64,000 bases of DNA, taken from NCBI GenBank assembly GCA_033980235.1, contig CM067072.1:15999047-16063046 (forward strand), written 5' to 3'. Both the position numbers and the translations under genes were made by a program. Positions 12,502 to 25,603 of this stretch are shown piece after piece (the first letter of the stretch is position 1; the number at the start of each line of letters is the position of its first letter). The DNA comes from Diadema setosum (taxonomy: Eukaryota; Echinodermata; Echinoidea; Diadematoida; Diadematidae). The notes under the pieces were generated by a model that was given only the letters and a program-made list of their open reading frames with translations, ran no database searches and had not been told where the DNA came from.

Positions 12502-14928
12502 TCGTCATACCATGACGGATTGTGTAATCATGTAATTTTCATTTTGGTTGAAAAGCGCTGCTTTTTTAAAGCATACATAAAGTCAAATATATATAACATA
12601 ATATGTTACATTAAAAGGACATTCGTTATAACCCTACTTAAGCAGGACATTTAATTCACAAAAATATTCTCAGATGAAAATGAAGGAAAATAACAGAATC
12701 ATGATAAGACAGATTGTATACTCTTTATAGAGTTTTTAGAATAGGCAAACATGGGGAATATTCATCATATTCATTTCTTTTGTAAAGGCAGGATCCTAAC
12801 GAAACAAAAGTACGAATTAATGTTAATTTCTTGAATGAGAATGAAGGAAATTATATATGATAACGCAGATATACCCTTCTGGGATTTGTGCAATCGGGGG
12901 AAAATATGTCCTCTTATTGCCTCATTTTTAACCCCCCAAAGTCTTCTCAAGGCTTAAAAATAGAATATAGGGGCTACTTCGGATGTAGTTTTACAGTTTA
13001 TAAAGTCCTAAACTTTCACTCACAAGTTGAAGTTTGTGGGTAAACGGATTCCGTCACAGATGACTGGTTAAAATTTTAAGGAGCACATACATTCTATAGG
13101 TACTCTGTGGAACCTGCGATCGGGGCTGATCAGAAACAAGCGTATAATTATAAACACTTGCTTCTTATCTATATCTATAAATTAAGATACTGCGCGAGGA
13201 AAAAAAAAAAGAGAAATCATAAGCGAGACAAAAAAAAAATCTGAATATTTTGCGATGTTAGCCCTACTTATGGACCCAAGCACATAAACAGTACTGTGAA
13301 TGTTTGCCCCCCTTTTTTTTTTGCTTTCTACCAGTCACTTTCTGACTTTGTTTATTGTTGTTGCTGTTGTTGTTTCAATATTGTCAATTTTGCCTTTTGG
13401 TGGTCCTTATGGATGTCCCAACATGGACCTACTGTTCTGCTGGTGTTGTATTTTCATGAGGGGAGGTGTGGATCGCAGTTTTGCGAAACATTATTTCTGG
13501 GAATGGGATCCAGTCTTCGCTCCCACTGGTATTTCACATTTACTTTATTGTGGGATGGGTTTGAGAAGCTAGTATGAGTAGTCTAGAGACATAGTAAGTG
13601 ACGTCATCCCCCCCCCCCCTTCCTCAGGCAGGCAACCATACACCTAGGCTTGTTTCAGATTCCCTAGAAGTACATGTACCACCTTTAAGAAATCGTTACG
13701 GATGGCAATGGGTTGGGATTTTGACCTCTATCACGGGCTTTTGGATGGAAAGCTGGCAAAGCAGCGTGATTTGTGGTCCAGTGCGCGGTGGCGAAAATAA
13801 TATCCTGCGAAAAGAAGCTCGCCCTGCATGCTTTGTGGCAGTACACTCACGGGTAAGCACATTCGGGAGAATCAGGGCAAACTCCACGAAGTCCCACTAT
13901 TCACCCTTCTTCTGATTTCATGTTTGTTTGTGTTTGTGTGTGTGTGTGTGTGTGTGTGCGTGTGTTTTTTTTTTTGGGGGGGGGAGGGAGGGAGGGGGTA
14001 AACTAATATTGGGGAGCCTATTTCAGGATTGTTTGGGTAAGATTTGGAAGGTACATCGAAAGACTCAATTTCAACGACTTTTCGATTTCCCCCCTGAATT
14101 GAGCCCTGAAATATATTCCTTTTCCCGTTCCCGAGACTTGGAAAAACGCGCAGGCGGTACATGTACAGATGACCACCGGGGGAGGCGCCATTCTCAGCTT
14201 CAATCCTGATTTAGTGTAAAATATTCGTCAGAGACGAAGTAGCTTTGAAACGGTAGCATCTCCCGAGTATGATGTGGATTCAGTGAATACAGAATCTGGT
14301 GCACATCAATAAATTTCCAGGTAAAAAATGATAATTCAATAAAAAGTTTTTATCATTAGGCCTTTATATTATTTTTTAATTTTCGGTTATCTCCGTTTGT
14401 CGTCAACGCTGGATAAGAAGCTTTAAACAAATTGCAATGTGACAATAGGGCAAATATATAAAGAAAATAATTATAAAGAGAATTCAACATACGTTGTACA
14501 CGTATTTTTATTTTCTATCAAAATGAAAGAGCACTTGACATACATCTTTCAGAAGACAGGGGAAGAATACATGATCACTCTTAACATTATATTACTATAA
14601 CAATACAAAGGAATGCATGCTATATACTTGTCATAAAATTGACATTCTGTGGAATTCTACGGGACCATGTACAACAGGTCCAATAGCTAGGCCACATGCT
14701 CGGCACATAAATATACATCTATCTACTTACCCAGATTACTATACATACAGATGTAGGTGTCGAGAGATAGACGATATTGACAAAAATGGCTTGATCCCAG
14801 TCGTCTCCTTAACTGACTGTTATACAGTGTATCATCGTTGTGTGAAAATAGGCGCAACTCCTTAAATTTCTAAACTTTCTGAGTCTGGGTAAGTTTTACT
14901 GAAAACTCTCACATTCTGTCTGATTAGT
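12502..14928. other. No gene recognised
   Basis: AT-rich. Contains a T/GTT-rich stretch (13310-13375), C run (13609-13619), (TG)n at 13930-13962 followed by a T run and a G run. Open frames of 80-105 codons are low-complexity or featureless. Confidence 0.55.
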
Positions 14929-15272
14929 TTAATGGGTCTCCAGGTTTCAAAAGTTTTTCGAGGATTTTTTTTTTTTTTTTTGCGATGATGAGAAACCTCT
15001 TATGAAATGCAATGTATGATAGGACATAATTATATTTTTAAAAGAAATCCAAAGTTTATTTAATGAAAATTCGGTTAGAAATCGCCAATATCCAAAACAA
15101 AGTAATCTTGTTTTGTTTTTGGATATCTCAGACATTTCAAAACCAATTTTCAGCAAATAAACGTCAGAATAACTCTTAGAATTCTGTGATCTTTAACACT
15201 TGGTCTCTAAGTATCTCACTACAATTTAAAAGCCGAATCCTCACCTCAACCAATACTACACCATACCTTTAA
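14929..15272. mobile_element. TTAA palindromic MITE family A, copy 2
   Basis: TTAA at 14929-14932 and 15269-15272. Shares GAGAAACCTCTTATGAAATG, GAAAATTCGGTTAGAAAT, TTTTGGATATCTCAGACATT and the CCTTTAA end with copy 1. More degraded at the left end. Confidence 0.75.
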
Positions 15273-15471
15273 CTTATAACTACCATCTTCAACATTTCAA
15301 AGACATCAGTGTTTCATCAGATCGACAGGTCCTTCCAGAACAGACTTATACAAATGTACATGTGCAACTGAATGTGCATGTTTGTCTGACGAAGTGACCA
15401 ACATTCATAAAATTAATGTGTGGTGGTTCAATTAAACCGAGAGTTACAAGAAATATGTCATAACAATTTGT

Positions 15472-16120
15472 TTAAAGGAGAAATCAACTCCAAATATAAG
15501 TTAGTCTGATGAAAGAGAGTAAAATTTTACGAGTTCGACGGTAAAAATTTGACTGAATCGGATGAAAAATTACATGTAGTAAGTTATAAGATTTTGAAGT
15601 TTTGATAATTTCTCCAAAACAGTTCTTGTACACTGGGTGGGAATATGCAAATGAGTGAGCTAACCATGTCATACAGTACCAATCTTCCATTGATCGTGTA
15701 CAAAAAAAAAAAAAAAAAAAATGAATGATGAAAATTTAATGTTTCTGTCCTTGAAGTCTGAAACATGACGTTATTCCTGGTTGAATAACTTCAGAATAGT
15801 GAACAGTTAGATACACATGTATGAGGATTTGAGCCTCGGGCATAACTGCATTTGAATGAAAAACTGGAAATTTCAAAATTTTATGTACAAACTATATACA
15901 GTTGTATTATAGCAAGTTGTGAAGGAATGACATGTTCACTTTGTCATTTGCATATTCATATTGACTGTTCAAGAACTGTTTCCCCCCAAAATAGCGAAAC
16001 TTCAAAATGTCAGAACTTCCTTATTTTTTCGTCCGATTTCGATCAATTTATACCGTTGAACTCGTAATTTTACTCTTTCTTACCAGACTAAATCATATTT
16101 GGACTGGATTTCCCCTTGAA
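15472..16120. mobile_element. MITE family M with about 95-bp imperfect inverted repeats
   Basis: Left AAAGGAGAAATCAACTCCAA and onward; the right end inverted reads AAGGGGAAATCCAGTCCAAA. Pairing continues through TAGTCTG, AGAGTAAAATT, ACGAGTTC and ACGGTA. Contains an A run at 15702-15720. Related sequences: 23795-25442 and 39420-39716. Confidence 0.8.
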
Positions 16121-17880
16121 CATACTTCTCGGTTTTAAAATTGCTAAAATTTGTCTACTCACCTTTGAAAAATAAATACTTAGTTCTGACAAATATTGTG
16201 TTCTATCTTTACTCCCTTGTTTGTATACAGTGTATTTTGTTGTCAAGTGGTGTAAATTGCTCCCCCACCCGCAATAACACACGTGCATTGCACAAAGACA
16301 AAACAAAATCAAGTAACGTTCGATCACATTCATCATGTCTTGATGTAATCATCTAACAAGGCATCCATGGTTCATACATTCCACGTTATTTTCCCCATCA
16401 CCCAATATTTCCAATGAAAACAGCAAGGCACCAGGTATACCGTAGCAAATTCATTGCATTTTATTGACCAATTATGATGTGTACATCATTCTTATACACT
16501 GTAAGTACTAAATTTCAAACATCAATTATATCAAGCAGATTTCTGAAACTATGGATTATTAAAAAATAGGACTAACTGAAAAAAAAAAAAAAAACCTCGA
16601 TATCCCCCACCTCTTACTTTTCTTCATAATGACATGAACCGGTCACTAATCTCTACGGAATTCAACACAATTGTATATCTACAATGTAAATGTCTTCAGC
16701 TTAGCCTTTGTAAATATTGCGCAAGAGTATCAAAGAGCATCACAGGATATAGAACACAAATGCTATAGGAGAAATATTTATGAGTATTAATTTGTACTGC
16801 CTAAAGGTTGAATTCAGCTGGCTTTCTTTCTTGTTCTTGCAAGAATTGGTAATCACTGCATACTGCATTCAAATCTCCCCCACCCCCTGTTGGCTCAGCC
16901 TTCAAGGCTTCTTGAGGCCTTGGCAAGGATTTCCAAATCTCTGAGCCTCACTGCTACCTTGAATTGAAAAAAACAAACAAACACATATCTATACAACTGT
17001 ACATAAACTGTACATGCACTTGTACGTGTATTGTAAATTCTTGAAGGTGAGGTTGAAGAAAGGAACTTGATAAGCTCCAAAGAAAGACCGTTTGCATCTT
17101 TCTTTTTTTTTTTTTATAAGATTGTTCACTCTTGTTTTCTGGTCAATACAACCTTTGAATGCAATGTCTGCAAGATATATACAACTTATGGGCAAAAATG
17201 TTACGAGTTGATCTCAAATTTGCACACCCCTGTGAAAGGTTTGAGCAGGTAGCTTCTTCCAAAACATTTAAAAAAGCTTATGCAAAATGTATGTATTACA
17301 GTTGTACTTTAAAACTAGGTGAAGAAAAAAAAAGAAGGTTGTGTGAACTTTGTAAACCTCCAAGATTTTCCTCAAATCTCCAACTGAAGACATTATGGTT
17401 GTTTGAGACCTGTACGCCGATGCACTGCTATTAACCAAGCTGTCATTCCCCATGAGAGCCATTCACGGTTTGCAATGACACGTGTCCCTGTAAATCAAAT
17501 GTTTCGCAGGAGCCCACTTACAGAACTATGCACTAATGGAAGTGATGGTGGTCGTTGTGATGTTGGTGGTGAGTGCATGGGGCGGGAATGGTGGTGATGG
17601 TTGTGATCAGCGAGCGAGAGGGGATGGGATTGATGGTGAAAGTGGCAGTTAGTAGACAGTTTACTGGAGGTGATCGAGGATGCTACTACATGCATTGTAC
17701 ATTTACATGAAGTGTGTGAGACTGCATTGGTAGTTGAATTGACAATTTGGAACACTTCAGAGCTTCACTCAAGACTCACATTTTTCACCAAGCGTATACA
17801 TGTATCTACTAAGTCCCTTGAGTCTGCGCCTTTGAATGCTTTTTCATCAGATAAATGGTGCCATACACGTGCTGTGAATC
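16121..17880. other. No gene recognised
   Basis: Short frames only. A-run at 16579-16594 and T-run at 17102-17115. Nothing with protein-family features. Confidence 0.5.
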
Positions 17881-18080
17881 ATCATCATCATCATCATCAT
17901 CAGTGGCAGATCCAGCTAGAGAGGGGCGCACTGGGCGCGCGCCCCCTCTTTATTTTTGGTTAAAACAAAAGAAAACATGGGGGAGGGAGTGCATGCGCCC
18001 CCCTTAATGTTGCAAAGGCACCTCCCCTTTAAGGAATTCCTGGATCCGCCCCTGATCATCATCATCATCATCATCATCAC
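17878..18080. repeat. (ATC)n microsatellite split by an insertion
   Basis: ATC units run on both sides (about 17878-17900 and 18055-18078) of the small element at 17901-18054. The tract was probably continuous before the insertion. Confidence 0.8.
17901..18054. mobile_element. Short hAT-like MITE inside (ATC)n
   Basis: 154 bases with ends CAGTGGCAGATCCAG and inverse CAGGGGCGGATCCAG. Internal GGGCGC/GCGCCCC patches are complementary. The target duplication cannot be sized because the target is itself ATC repeats. Confidence 0.75.
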
Positions 18081-18167
18081 CATGGGGATTGAAATGGTTG
18101 TTGGTGATGGTAGTGATGCCCTGGGTTGGGTATGGTGTTGGTTAGGATTGGTGCAGGAAGAAGTACA

Positions 18168-18319
18168 GGGGGGTGTTTCATAACGACTTAACAATGACTG
18201 GCGATCAGTTCTTGTGCTGAATTATTGAAATTCTGATATATTTTATAGCTCATCAGAACTGATCACCAGTCGTTCTTAAGTACTTCGTAACTTTAAGAAC
18301 AGCTTTATGAAGCATCCCC
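18168..18319. mobile_element. Palindromic MITE with GGGGTGTTTCATAA ends
   Basis: Left GGGTGTTTCATAACG; the right end inverted reads GGGGATGCTTCATAAAGC. Inner arms ACTGGCGATCAGTTCT and AGAACTGATCACCAGT are almost perfect inverses, so the 150 bases can fold into one hairpin. Confidence 0.8.
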
Positions 18320-18616
18320 AAGGTCGGAACATACAAATACATTGTAGGATACATTGAACATGTATTGCCAAATAATTTCAAAGAATATCTCAAAGTCATA
18401 CTAATGAGTAATGAGTCGCATTTGATAAGACAAGTCAGCTGGCAGAAAATAATGGCTATGATTCAAGAATGTGCCTATGTCTCATCCCAAAATGCAGTTT
18501 TGGGCTTAGTGCCTGACGTGGCAGTATTTATCGATTCAAAAGGAAGCACGAATCTGCCACTCTATACTGTTTCAATACCTTTGCGCCTACCTGCCTATCA
18601 CAGCTAACTACATGTA

Positions 18617-18709
18617 TTAACCCATTGAAGACTAATCCCAAGTATACTCCTGCAGGTATGTACAGGAAATGTGTGTTATAGCAAAACGAGATCGTCTTCA
18701 ACGGGTTAA
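18617..18709. mobile_element. 93-bp TTAA mini-MITE
   Basis: TTAA at both ends with a 12-bp inverted repeat, CCCATTGAAGAC and GTCTTCAACGGG (one mismatch). TTAA target and CCC start are piggyBac-like. Confidence 0.65.
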
Positions 18710-21439
18710 GATACGCTGCATTACGATGTGAGGGTATTGCAAGCTATGCAGAGAATACAATAACTTGGTTGCAGCAATCTTTTATTAATCTTTATTAACC
18801 TTAAACTTCTAGGGAATTGTAACAATGCAACATCAAATCCTGTTGACTACGCTCACAGTAGGTCTTGTCAATGTTGCTACAACATACTTACTTTAATGTA
18901 AGCTTGAAGCTTGAAAAATACATTTCAAATCGTTTATTACGAGTTATTTCTTGACCACTGAAGCATGACAATACTCACTACTTTAAACGTCAATATGATT
19001 TTGTAAATGTACCACTTTGCTAGAAATCTAACCAATGAACCATCCTGTCACATCCTTAACATGTACAAAATTCAATAGTGTAAAACAACTTGTATTGTTC
19101 CAGGAACAGTAACATTGTTCGATTTTGATAGTGACCTTTGACCTTTACACTTTTGCTGAATATCCAATCTGATCACTTATTAGAGAACTCTCTTGTCTCA
19201 CCCCAGATGCAAAATTATAAAAGCTGCTTGACTTTTTTTTCCATTACGATGTATAAAAACATTCCTTGGCAAGAGAAGATGAACCGAAGATAACACAAAG
19301 CCCAAGAAAAACAATTTGTATTTCACGCATCTATGGCTGCACTTTGTATCACAAGACACATCCAAATTCAACAGTATTCACAAAATTTGTTTACCCATTT
19401 TCAAAATATAAGTGAATGAATGATGACAGACAACAGTGTCTGTACAACAAATTCACTTTCAGTATGTCACAATTGCATGAGGCCATGTAAACAATTGGAT
19501 TCACAAGGTTACAAATGACAAAATGTTAATCATCTTATTCAAAATTAGGAGTGTAAAAAAATAAAAATAATCATGAAATCACACAATCTTGCATCAGGAA
19601 AATTAAGACCTATGTATGTACATGTACACATGTTTAATTATATTTTACTTATCTGCAACAGATATGGATGTTCCAAGCGATGTCAAACCATCATTTTCTA
19701 AAAACTGAACACTATAATAAACCAATGAATTAACTACGCTGTACTTTATCAATTTGCTAGGTGTACACTTGTGTTCTCACGCAACTTGTCCTCTTTCTGT
19801 AGTACAAAACCTTATGAGTCAACATGCCCACTTTGCCACAAAAACAAGTTATAAGACACACACATAAACAAAGAATATGAAAGCATGGCGTAAGTTCTTC
19901 TGTTTACAACAGAAAAATACTGATTTGATCATGATGACACTAGGGAATTCATTTTTACTGATGCCTGTTTTTCTGTTTTAGACCTCTTCCAACACACTTG
20001 ATAAAGAATTTCTATACTATGACTTCCACAAATTACACCCTCTTTGAACATGAGAACAGAATGCAGCTTTAACTGAACATTTTTAGTGTAAAATGTTACA
20101 GTGACATGAAGACTTTTTCACTGATGCACTGACCAGAACTTGACACTAACTTTTTTGTCTGGTGGCCTGTTCAGGCCAATAAAATCTTTAAATCAGAAAT
20201 TATGGTGGTCGACAAAGATATGTCGTGGCCCAAACTAAAAGCAAAAGTGATGATCCATTCTTAATCTTAATCGCCCAATTGGGTCACCAAAACATAAATT
20301 TGGTGGCCTGACACCACTTTTTACCACTGCTAATGCCGAGCCCTACAATGGCTACACATGTACAAGCCCTGCTCTTTCTGGAATGGAAGTAAACAAGAGT
20401 AGAGACCAACAGTGCAAAATGGTGAGGGGCACAGCTGAAGTAACCAGGACCTTGATGAAAAGTTTCCAAAGTACAGAACACACACATATCCAAGTAAACC
20501 CCAATAAGCTGCAGCTTGGTTATACACATGTATGAACTAACAAAGAAGAGTCTCGTGTTTAAGAACACTGATTATTTTCACAAATTGTTGGCCACATCCT
20601 AAGCAAGCATACTCTCTCAACATAAATCAGCCATCTGTTTTTTTGTTTTTCGATTTTGTTTTTTTAAAGCCACACATTTCTTTGTTTCACTCAGACCAAA
20701 GTGGCAAAAAGGGAGACATCCTCTGACATTTTTCCTCAAACTCCAAAGTGATTCTGATGCGGAGAGATTCGCACCATGGTCACATTACATGAAATACTAA
20801 AGCAGTGTTACAAAGGCAGCATAAGCATGTTTCTAATGTACGAGAAATTTAAAGGGAGAGGGTTGCATTGATGCATGGGATCAGGCAAAAGTATTACATA
20901 ATCATCAAAACATACTTTGCAGCTTACTGGATGAAATGTACCAAAAAGACTCACTGTTTAGTATATAGCATAAAAACAACCCCAAAACAGAGAACAGTGA
21001 GATGAATTGAACATGTCAATCAAAAGTAGTCAAAATCTTTGGCTAATATCGTAACTTTTCATGCTTACATCATAGGCTGTTTAATTATACAGCATTTTCT
21101 AATAGCTGTTTTAATACAATTTTTTTTTTGAACTGCATTGTCTTGTCATTTTCTAGACCTGGTTATTACTGATCTAAACTGGGATCTTGCTCTTTCAAAC
21201 ATTTTTTTTTTTTTAAATTATGAAATGTGATTTTATATCTATATATTTGGATTGTACATGACCTTGATGTAAAACAGCATTTACCTGCTGATCTTGTTAT
21301 CCTGTCAAAATATGTTGAAATAAGCAAAGAAATATGAAATGAAGCTTTTATGTCTTGAATTCACACAGCCTGCATTAAATGATCACAATTTTTATACTTT
21401 ATTTCTTGGCCTACGAAACAAAGTTGAGGAGCACAACAC
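18710..21439. other. No gene recognised
   Basis: AT-rich, no open frame above about 95 codons, no splice-bounded conserved peptide found. T tracts near 20640, 21120 and 21203. Confidence 0.5.
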
Positions 21440-22101
21440 TTAACCCTAACTAGGCCGGGGGGGGGGGGGCCTCCCCCCTCGACCTTCCGCGCGATGTATC
21501 ACTATCGCGAAAAGCTATCGCTGCGACGTTTCATGACTTTTTTCTTTTGAGTCTCTCGCATCTTTTGACACCAAATTTGCGATGCCTGGGCGCGCAGTTC
21601 CGAAGTTGCGCATAAATATGTACGTGCATGTCAGACCAAAAATTGCTCGAAAACGTGAAAACTGTGCTTACAGGCAAATTTCATAAAAGCATGATTATTT
21701 GGGGGTTTTATTTCATATTAAAATCAATAAATAACATATTTTCTTGTTTGGAACAATGTCGCGGACAAATTTCATCAAAATAACAATGAAAATCATAAAG
21801 TCGAAAAAACAAAGAAATACATAAGAAATTCAAAAAACAATAAAATACTTTTTTTTCTCCTACATTTGCCAAGAACACTAAAAAGAATATTTACACAAAA
21901 AAATTTGCCTGTTTTGAGCTTTATATAGTGATTTATACCAAATTGTCTGATTTCATGCATCATTATGCATAAATTAGCATAATTTAGCATAAATGATAAT
22001 CTTTAAAAAAATTAACTTCATGGTACTTTAGATTACGTCATAGGCAATGTATGTGCCAATTTTCGTCGTGATCGCGTGGTTGACGGCTTAGTTAGGGTTA
22101 A
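21440..22101. mobile_element. PiggyBac-like MITE, family B copy 1
   Basis: TTAA at 21440-21443 and 22098-22101. Ends CCCTAACTAGGCCG and inverse CCCTAACTAAGCCG. Contains G and C runs close to the left end. Inverted relative to copy 2: GCATAAATTAGCATAA here against TTATGCTAATTTATGC there. Confidence 0.8.
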
Positions 22102-22664
22102 ATTTGAAGCATGTTTCCTCTTCATTGTTGCAAGCAAATAGAAAACTTACTGACTCCAGAAATTAGGTCTATAGTAAGAAAGGAGAGGATATTACAAAAG
22201 AATTAACATAATTCTGACAACTGTGTCTATTGGTTACAAAATTAAAATAAGGAAACAAACTAATACAAATGGCATTTAAACAGGAAATCATGACCCCCAG
22301 TACATTTCATCAAATAGGTTGTCCTTACAAGATAAGACATCAAAGCTGTCAAAGTACATGATTCTACAGCAAACTATAAAAAATGCCCCACATAAAACAC
22401 AACAAATAGAATTCAGTATTGTCACATACACTTAGAAACGGTTGAAAGATTTAGGATAGGAAAGAGTTTAAAGAATACCTTGCCTGCCCCATTGTCTCTC
22501 ACATTCGAGTTTTACACTCTTACTGCACTTACAGATGGCAGAGAATCATTACAGCCCTGTGTACCATCAAGCAACCTGCAGAAAAGAGACAAGATGCAAG
22601 AAGAAAGCAGACACATGTCATTACAAATAATTTTGCACCTCATCAATATTACGTGACAAATACC

Positions 22665-23431
22665 TTAACCCTAAAAAGACTGGGCTATTTTGATGCCTCG
22701 TAGGGCTTTGGGGGGGGGGGGGGGATCTCGGCTGTTGACTGCACGGAAAATTGGCACGCGCATCACCCACAAGGTAATCTATAAAACTGAATAGGTAATG
22801 ATTTCACAATTATTCAAATTTATTTTTAATAAATTAATTATGCTAATTTATGCATGAAATACAAAAAAATGGGTGTAAATCTGTAATTAAAGGTCCAAAA
22901 CTGCTAATTTTTGGTCAAGGTACAGGTGTACTCTTTGTAGGATTCTCATTGAAAGTACATAAAAAAAAAAAAACGGCGGTATCAATTTTTTTCTTATGTA
23001 TTTTATTGTTTTTAAAATTTCTTACGTACTTCTTTGTTTTCGACTTTTTGTTTTTTATTGTTTTTTTTCAATGGAAATCATCGGCGACATTATTCCAATC
23101 ATTAACAACATGAAATTAGTTGATTTTGATCTGTAAAAGTAAAAATAATGATACATTTATGAATTTTGGTCAGAAACAGAATTTGCATTGGATTTGTACA
23201 TGAATCACGTTTTTGAGCAATTTCGGGTCTGACTTGCACATACAAAATATTGCGTAACTTCAGAACCGCGTACCCGGGCGTCGCGAATTTGGTCTCAAAA
23301 GTTGCGCAAGACTTAAAAGAAAAAAGTCATAAAACGTCGCGGCGCGAGACTTTTACGTTACAGATTTATCGCCAAAAATGTCGAGGGGGGGGGCCTAAAA
23401 AGCCCCCCCCCCCAAGTCTTTTTAGGGTTAA
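22665..23431. mobile_element. PiggyBac-like MITE, family B copy 2 (inverted)
   Basis: TTAA at 22665-22668 and 23428-23431 with a 13-bp perfect inverted repeat CCCTAAAAAGACT. G run near 22711 and G/C runs near 23385-23413. Same body as copy 1 in opposite orientation. No transposase. Confidence 0.82.
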
Positions 23432-23794
23432 ACTCACCACAATGAATTGCATTATCACACCACGTCTTACACAGTATTACATGTACATAATGATGATAAC
23501 GCGAGACATTTGGAATCTGACATTGAAACTGAGGGAAAATGAATTCTTGCATTTTCACTGTGGCCAAAAAATGCCTCCAACTCCCCTTGCAGACATTTTG
23601 CTTTAAATCTGAGATCCTCTTCCTTACTGAGTGACCCCTACCAAGTATGCTCAATTTCCACCCACATGCTTTTGTGCAGGTAAATATACATGTAGAAGGC
23701 ACAAGTTTATACAGCACACATGTTTGACACTGGAGAATGAGCAATCACGTACAGTATCTCACTCCAGCCTTGATAGGCTTAGGTGAATCCCTGC

Positions 23795-25442
23795 AAGGGG
23801 AATTTCAGGCCAGAGTGAGAGAGAGAGAGTGAGTGAGATTTTATTAGCATAATAGTGAAAGTTTGATTGAAATCGTAAAAAATTGAAGGAAGTTTTTGAA
23901 ATTGTGAAGCTTCAATCACTTTCACAAAGTAATTCCTCAGTGGTACATATGAATAAGTAAATGAGCGAGTTGATGATGTCATCATTGCACAACTTGCCAT
24001 ATTGTTCTTAAATTTAATCTTGAAATTTCCAGTTTTTTTATTGGTTTAAATGCAATATTATGCCCCAGTCTTAAAGATAATAAAAAGTTTTGGTACCTCA
24101 AAAGCTTCCCTGAAATTCCTTGTCTTGGTTTGTGTTTCAGGTTAAAGTACGTTGTCTGTGAGAATTACTCGCCCCGAAGTGCTCTCATGTCTTAGTAATC
24201 ATGCAATAATGGTTTTGTACCAGAGCCGACGCTGTACAGCATCGATAAATATTGTACGAAACCACTGACTGCGACCAGCAGTGTGCAGCCCATTGTACGC
24301 ATAGCTAACTGCGACCAGCAGCCCCATACGCATAGCGTAATGGGGCTTCGCATTGTAGCATTCAGGATCATGACAGAATTAGTATCGCGGGTAAATGCCA
24401 ACTTAAAATCCAAAAATTTCTTCAATTTGAAGACTTACCAATTAAGTTGAAGTATTGAAAACAGGTTTCGAACAACGTTTGGTTCTGCCAATAGTCCCTC
24501 TCTGTTCGAATGGATGACTGAATGTGACTCGGTCGAGAGGACCTTGGGAGAGCTACATACACTGGATACCATGGCCAGCGCATGCGCACACAAACATCTT
24601 ATCCGTTCATGGATTTGAAATTTGTGTTCATGTGATGTGTTCGCGTGCACTGGCTGTAGTATTCAGTGTACTGTATGTAGCTCTCCTAAGGTCCTGTCGA
24701 CCGAGTCACATTCAGTCATCAATTCGAATAGAAAGGGACTATAGGCAGAACCAAACGTTCCCCGAAGCCTGTTTTCAATACTTTAACTTAATTGGTAAGT
24801 CTTCAAATTGAAGAATTTATGGGATTTTCAGTTGACATTTACCCTGCGATACTAAATCTGTCATGATCCTGAATGCTACAATGCGAAGCCCGATTGCGCT
24901 ATGCGTATGGGACTGCTGGTCGCTATGCGTATGGGGCTGCTGGTCGCAGGTCATTGCATGATTACTAAGACATGAGAGCACTTTGGGGCGAGTAAGTCTC
25001 ACAGTGTTAGTTATATGAAAGGTACTTTAACCTGAAACACAAACTAAGACAAGGAAATTTGAGGACACTTTTGAGGTACCAAAACTTTTTATTATCTTTA
25101 AATACTAATACCTGACTGATAAAGAATTGTAAAGTTATTCAGCTCGGAATGACAATATCTCTTACACTTTTATGACAGAGAAATGTAAATGTCCTCCTTT
25201 TTTTTTTTTTTTACACAATCCATGGAAAATTGTGAGGTGATGAACTCACACACCTGCATATCTATATCTATTGTTTGAGAACTATTTCGCAAAAATTAGT
25301 TGAACCCACAATGTCATAACTTCCCCAAGTTTCATCTGATTTCGATCAAATTTCCCTGTTGAGCTTACAAGATTCTACTCTTTTCAAAACTAGTTTGAAC
25401 ACTGTTTTGAAACTACCTCAAACTGTTCCAGAATTCCCCTAC
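23795..25442. mobile_element. Family M MITE containing a 1-kb palindrome
   Basis: The outer ends (AAGGGGAATTTCAGGCC at left; the right end inverted reads TAGGGGAATTCTGGAAC) and body words (GATTGAAATC, ATGATGTCATCATTG) match family M at 15472-16120. The 24072-25101 palindrome sits inside. Outer limits are approximate. Confidence 0.55.
24072..25101. repeat. Near-perfect 1-kb inverted repeat (arms about 500 bp, very short loop)
   Basis: TTAAAGATAATAAAAAGTTT at 24072 is the inverse of the end at 25101. Pairing continues through GTTTGTGTTTCAGGTTAAAG, GTGCTCTCATGTCTTAGTAA, CTGCGACCAGCAG, ACCAATTAAGTTGAAGTATT, GACTCGGTCGA and GCGCATGCGCACAC, to a centre near 24610. Differences are scattered substitutions and a duplicated CTGCGACCAGCAG block. 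Confidence 0.9.
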
Positions 25443-25549
25443 AAGGCAGACAGAGTATTCATAAACATAATACTACGGATATCAGGGAAGCAAAAAATAA
25501 GCAAACAAAGAGGACAGGCTGACAAATAGACAGAGCTAGCTAGCAGAGA

Positions 25550-25561
25550 GACAGATAGATT

Positions 25562-25603
<42 letters not shown>

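Noticed and set aside
11908..12515. Overlapping 120- and 181-codon frames
   Set aside because: They run through G and C homopolymers and two transposon ends; Gly/Pro runs are compositional.
23250..23744. Frames of 118 and 128 codons on opposite strands
   Set aside because: They cover the G/C-run end of a piggyBac-like MITE; no conserved motif.
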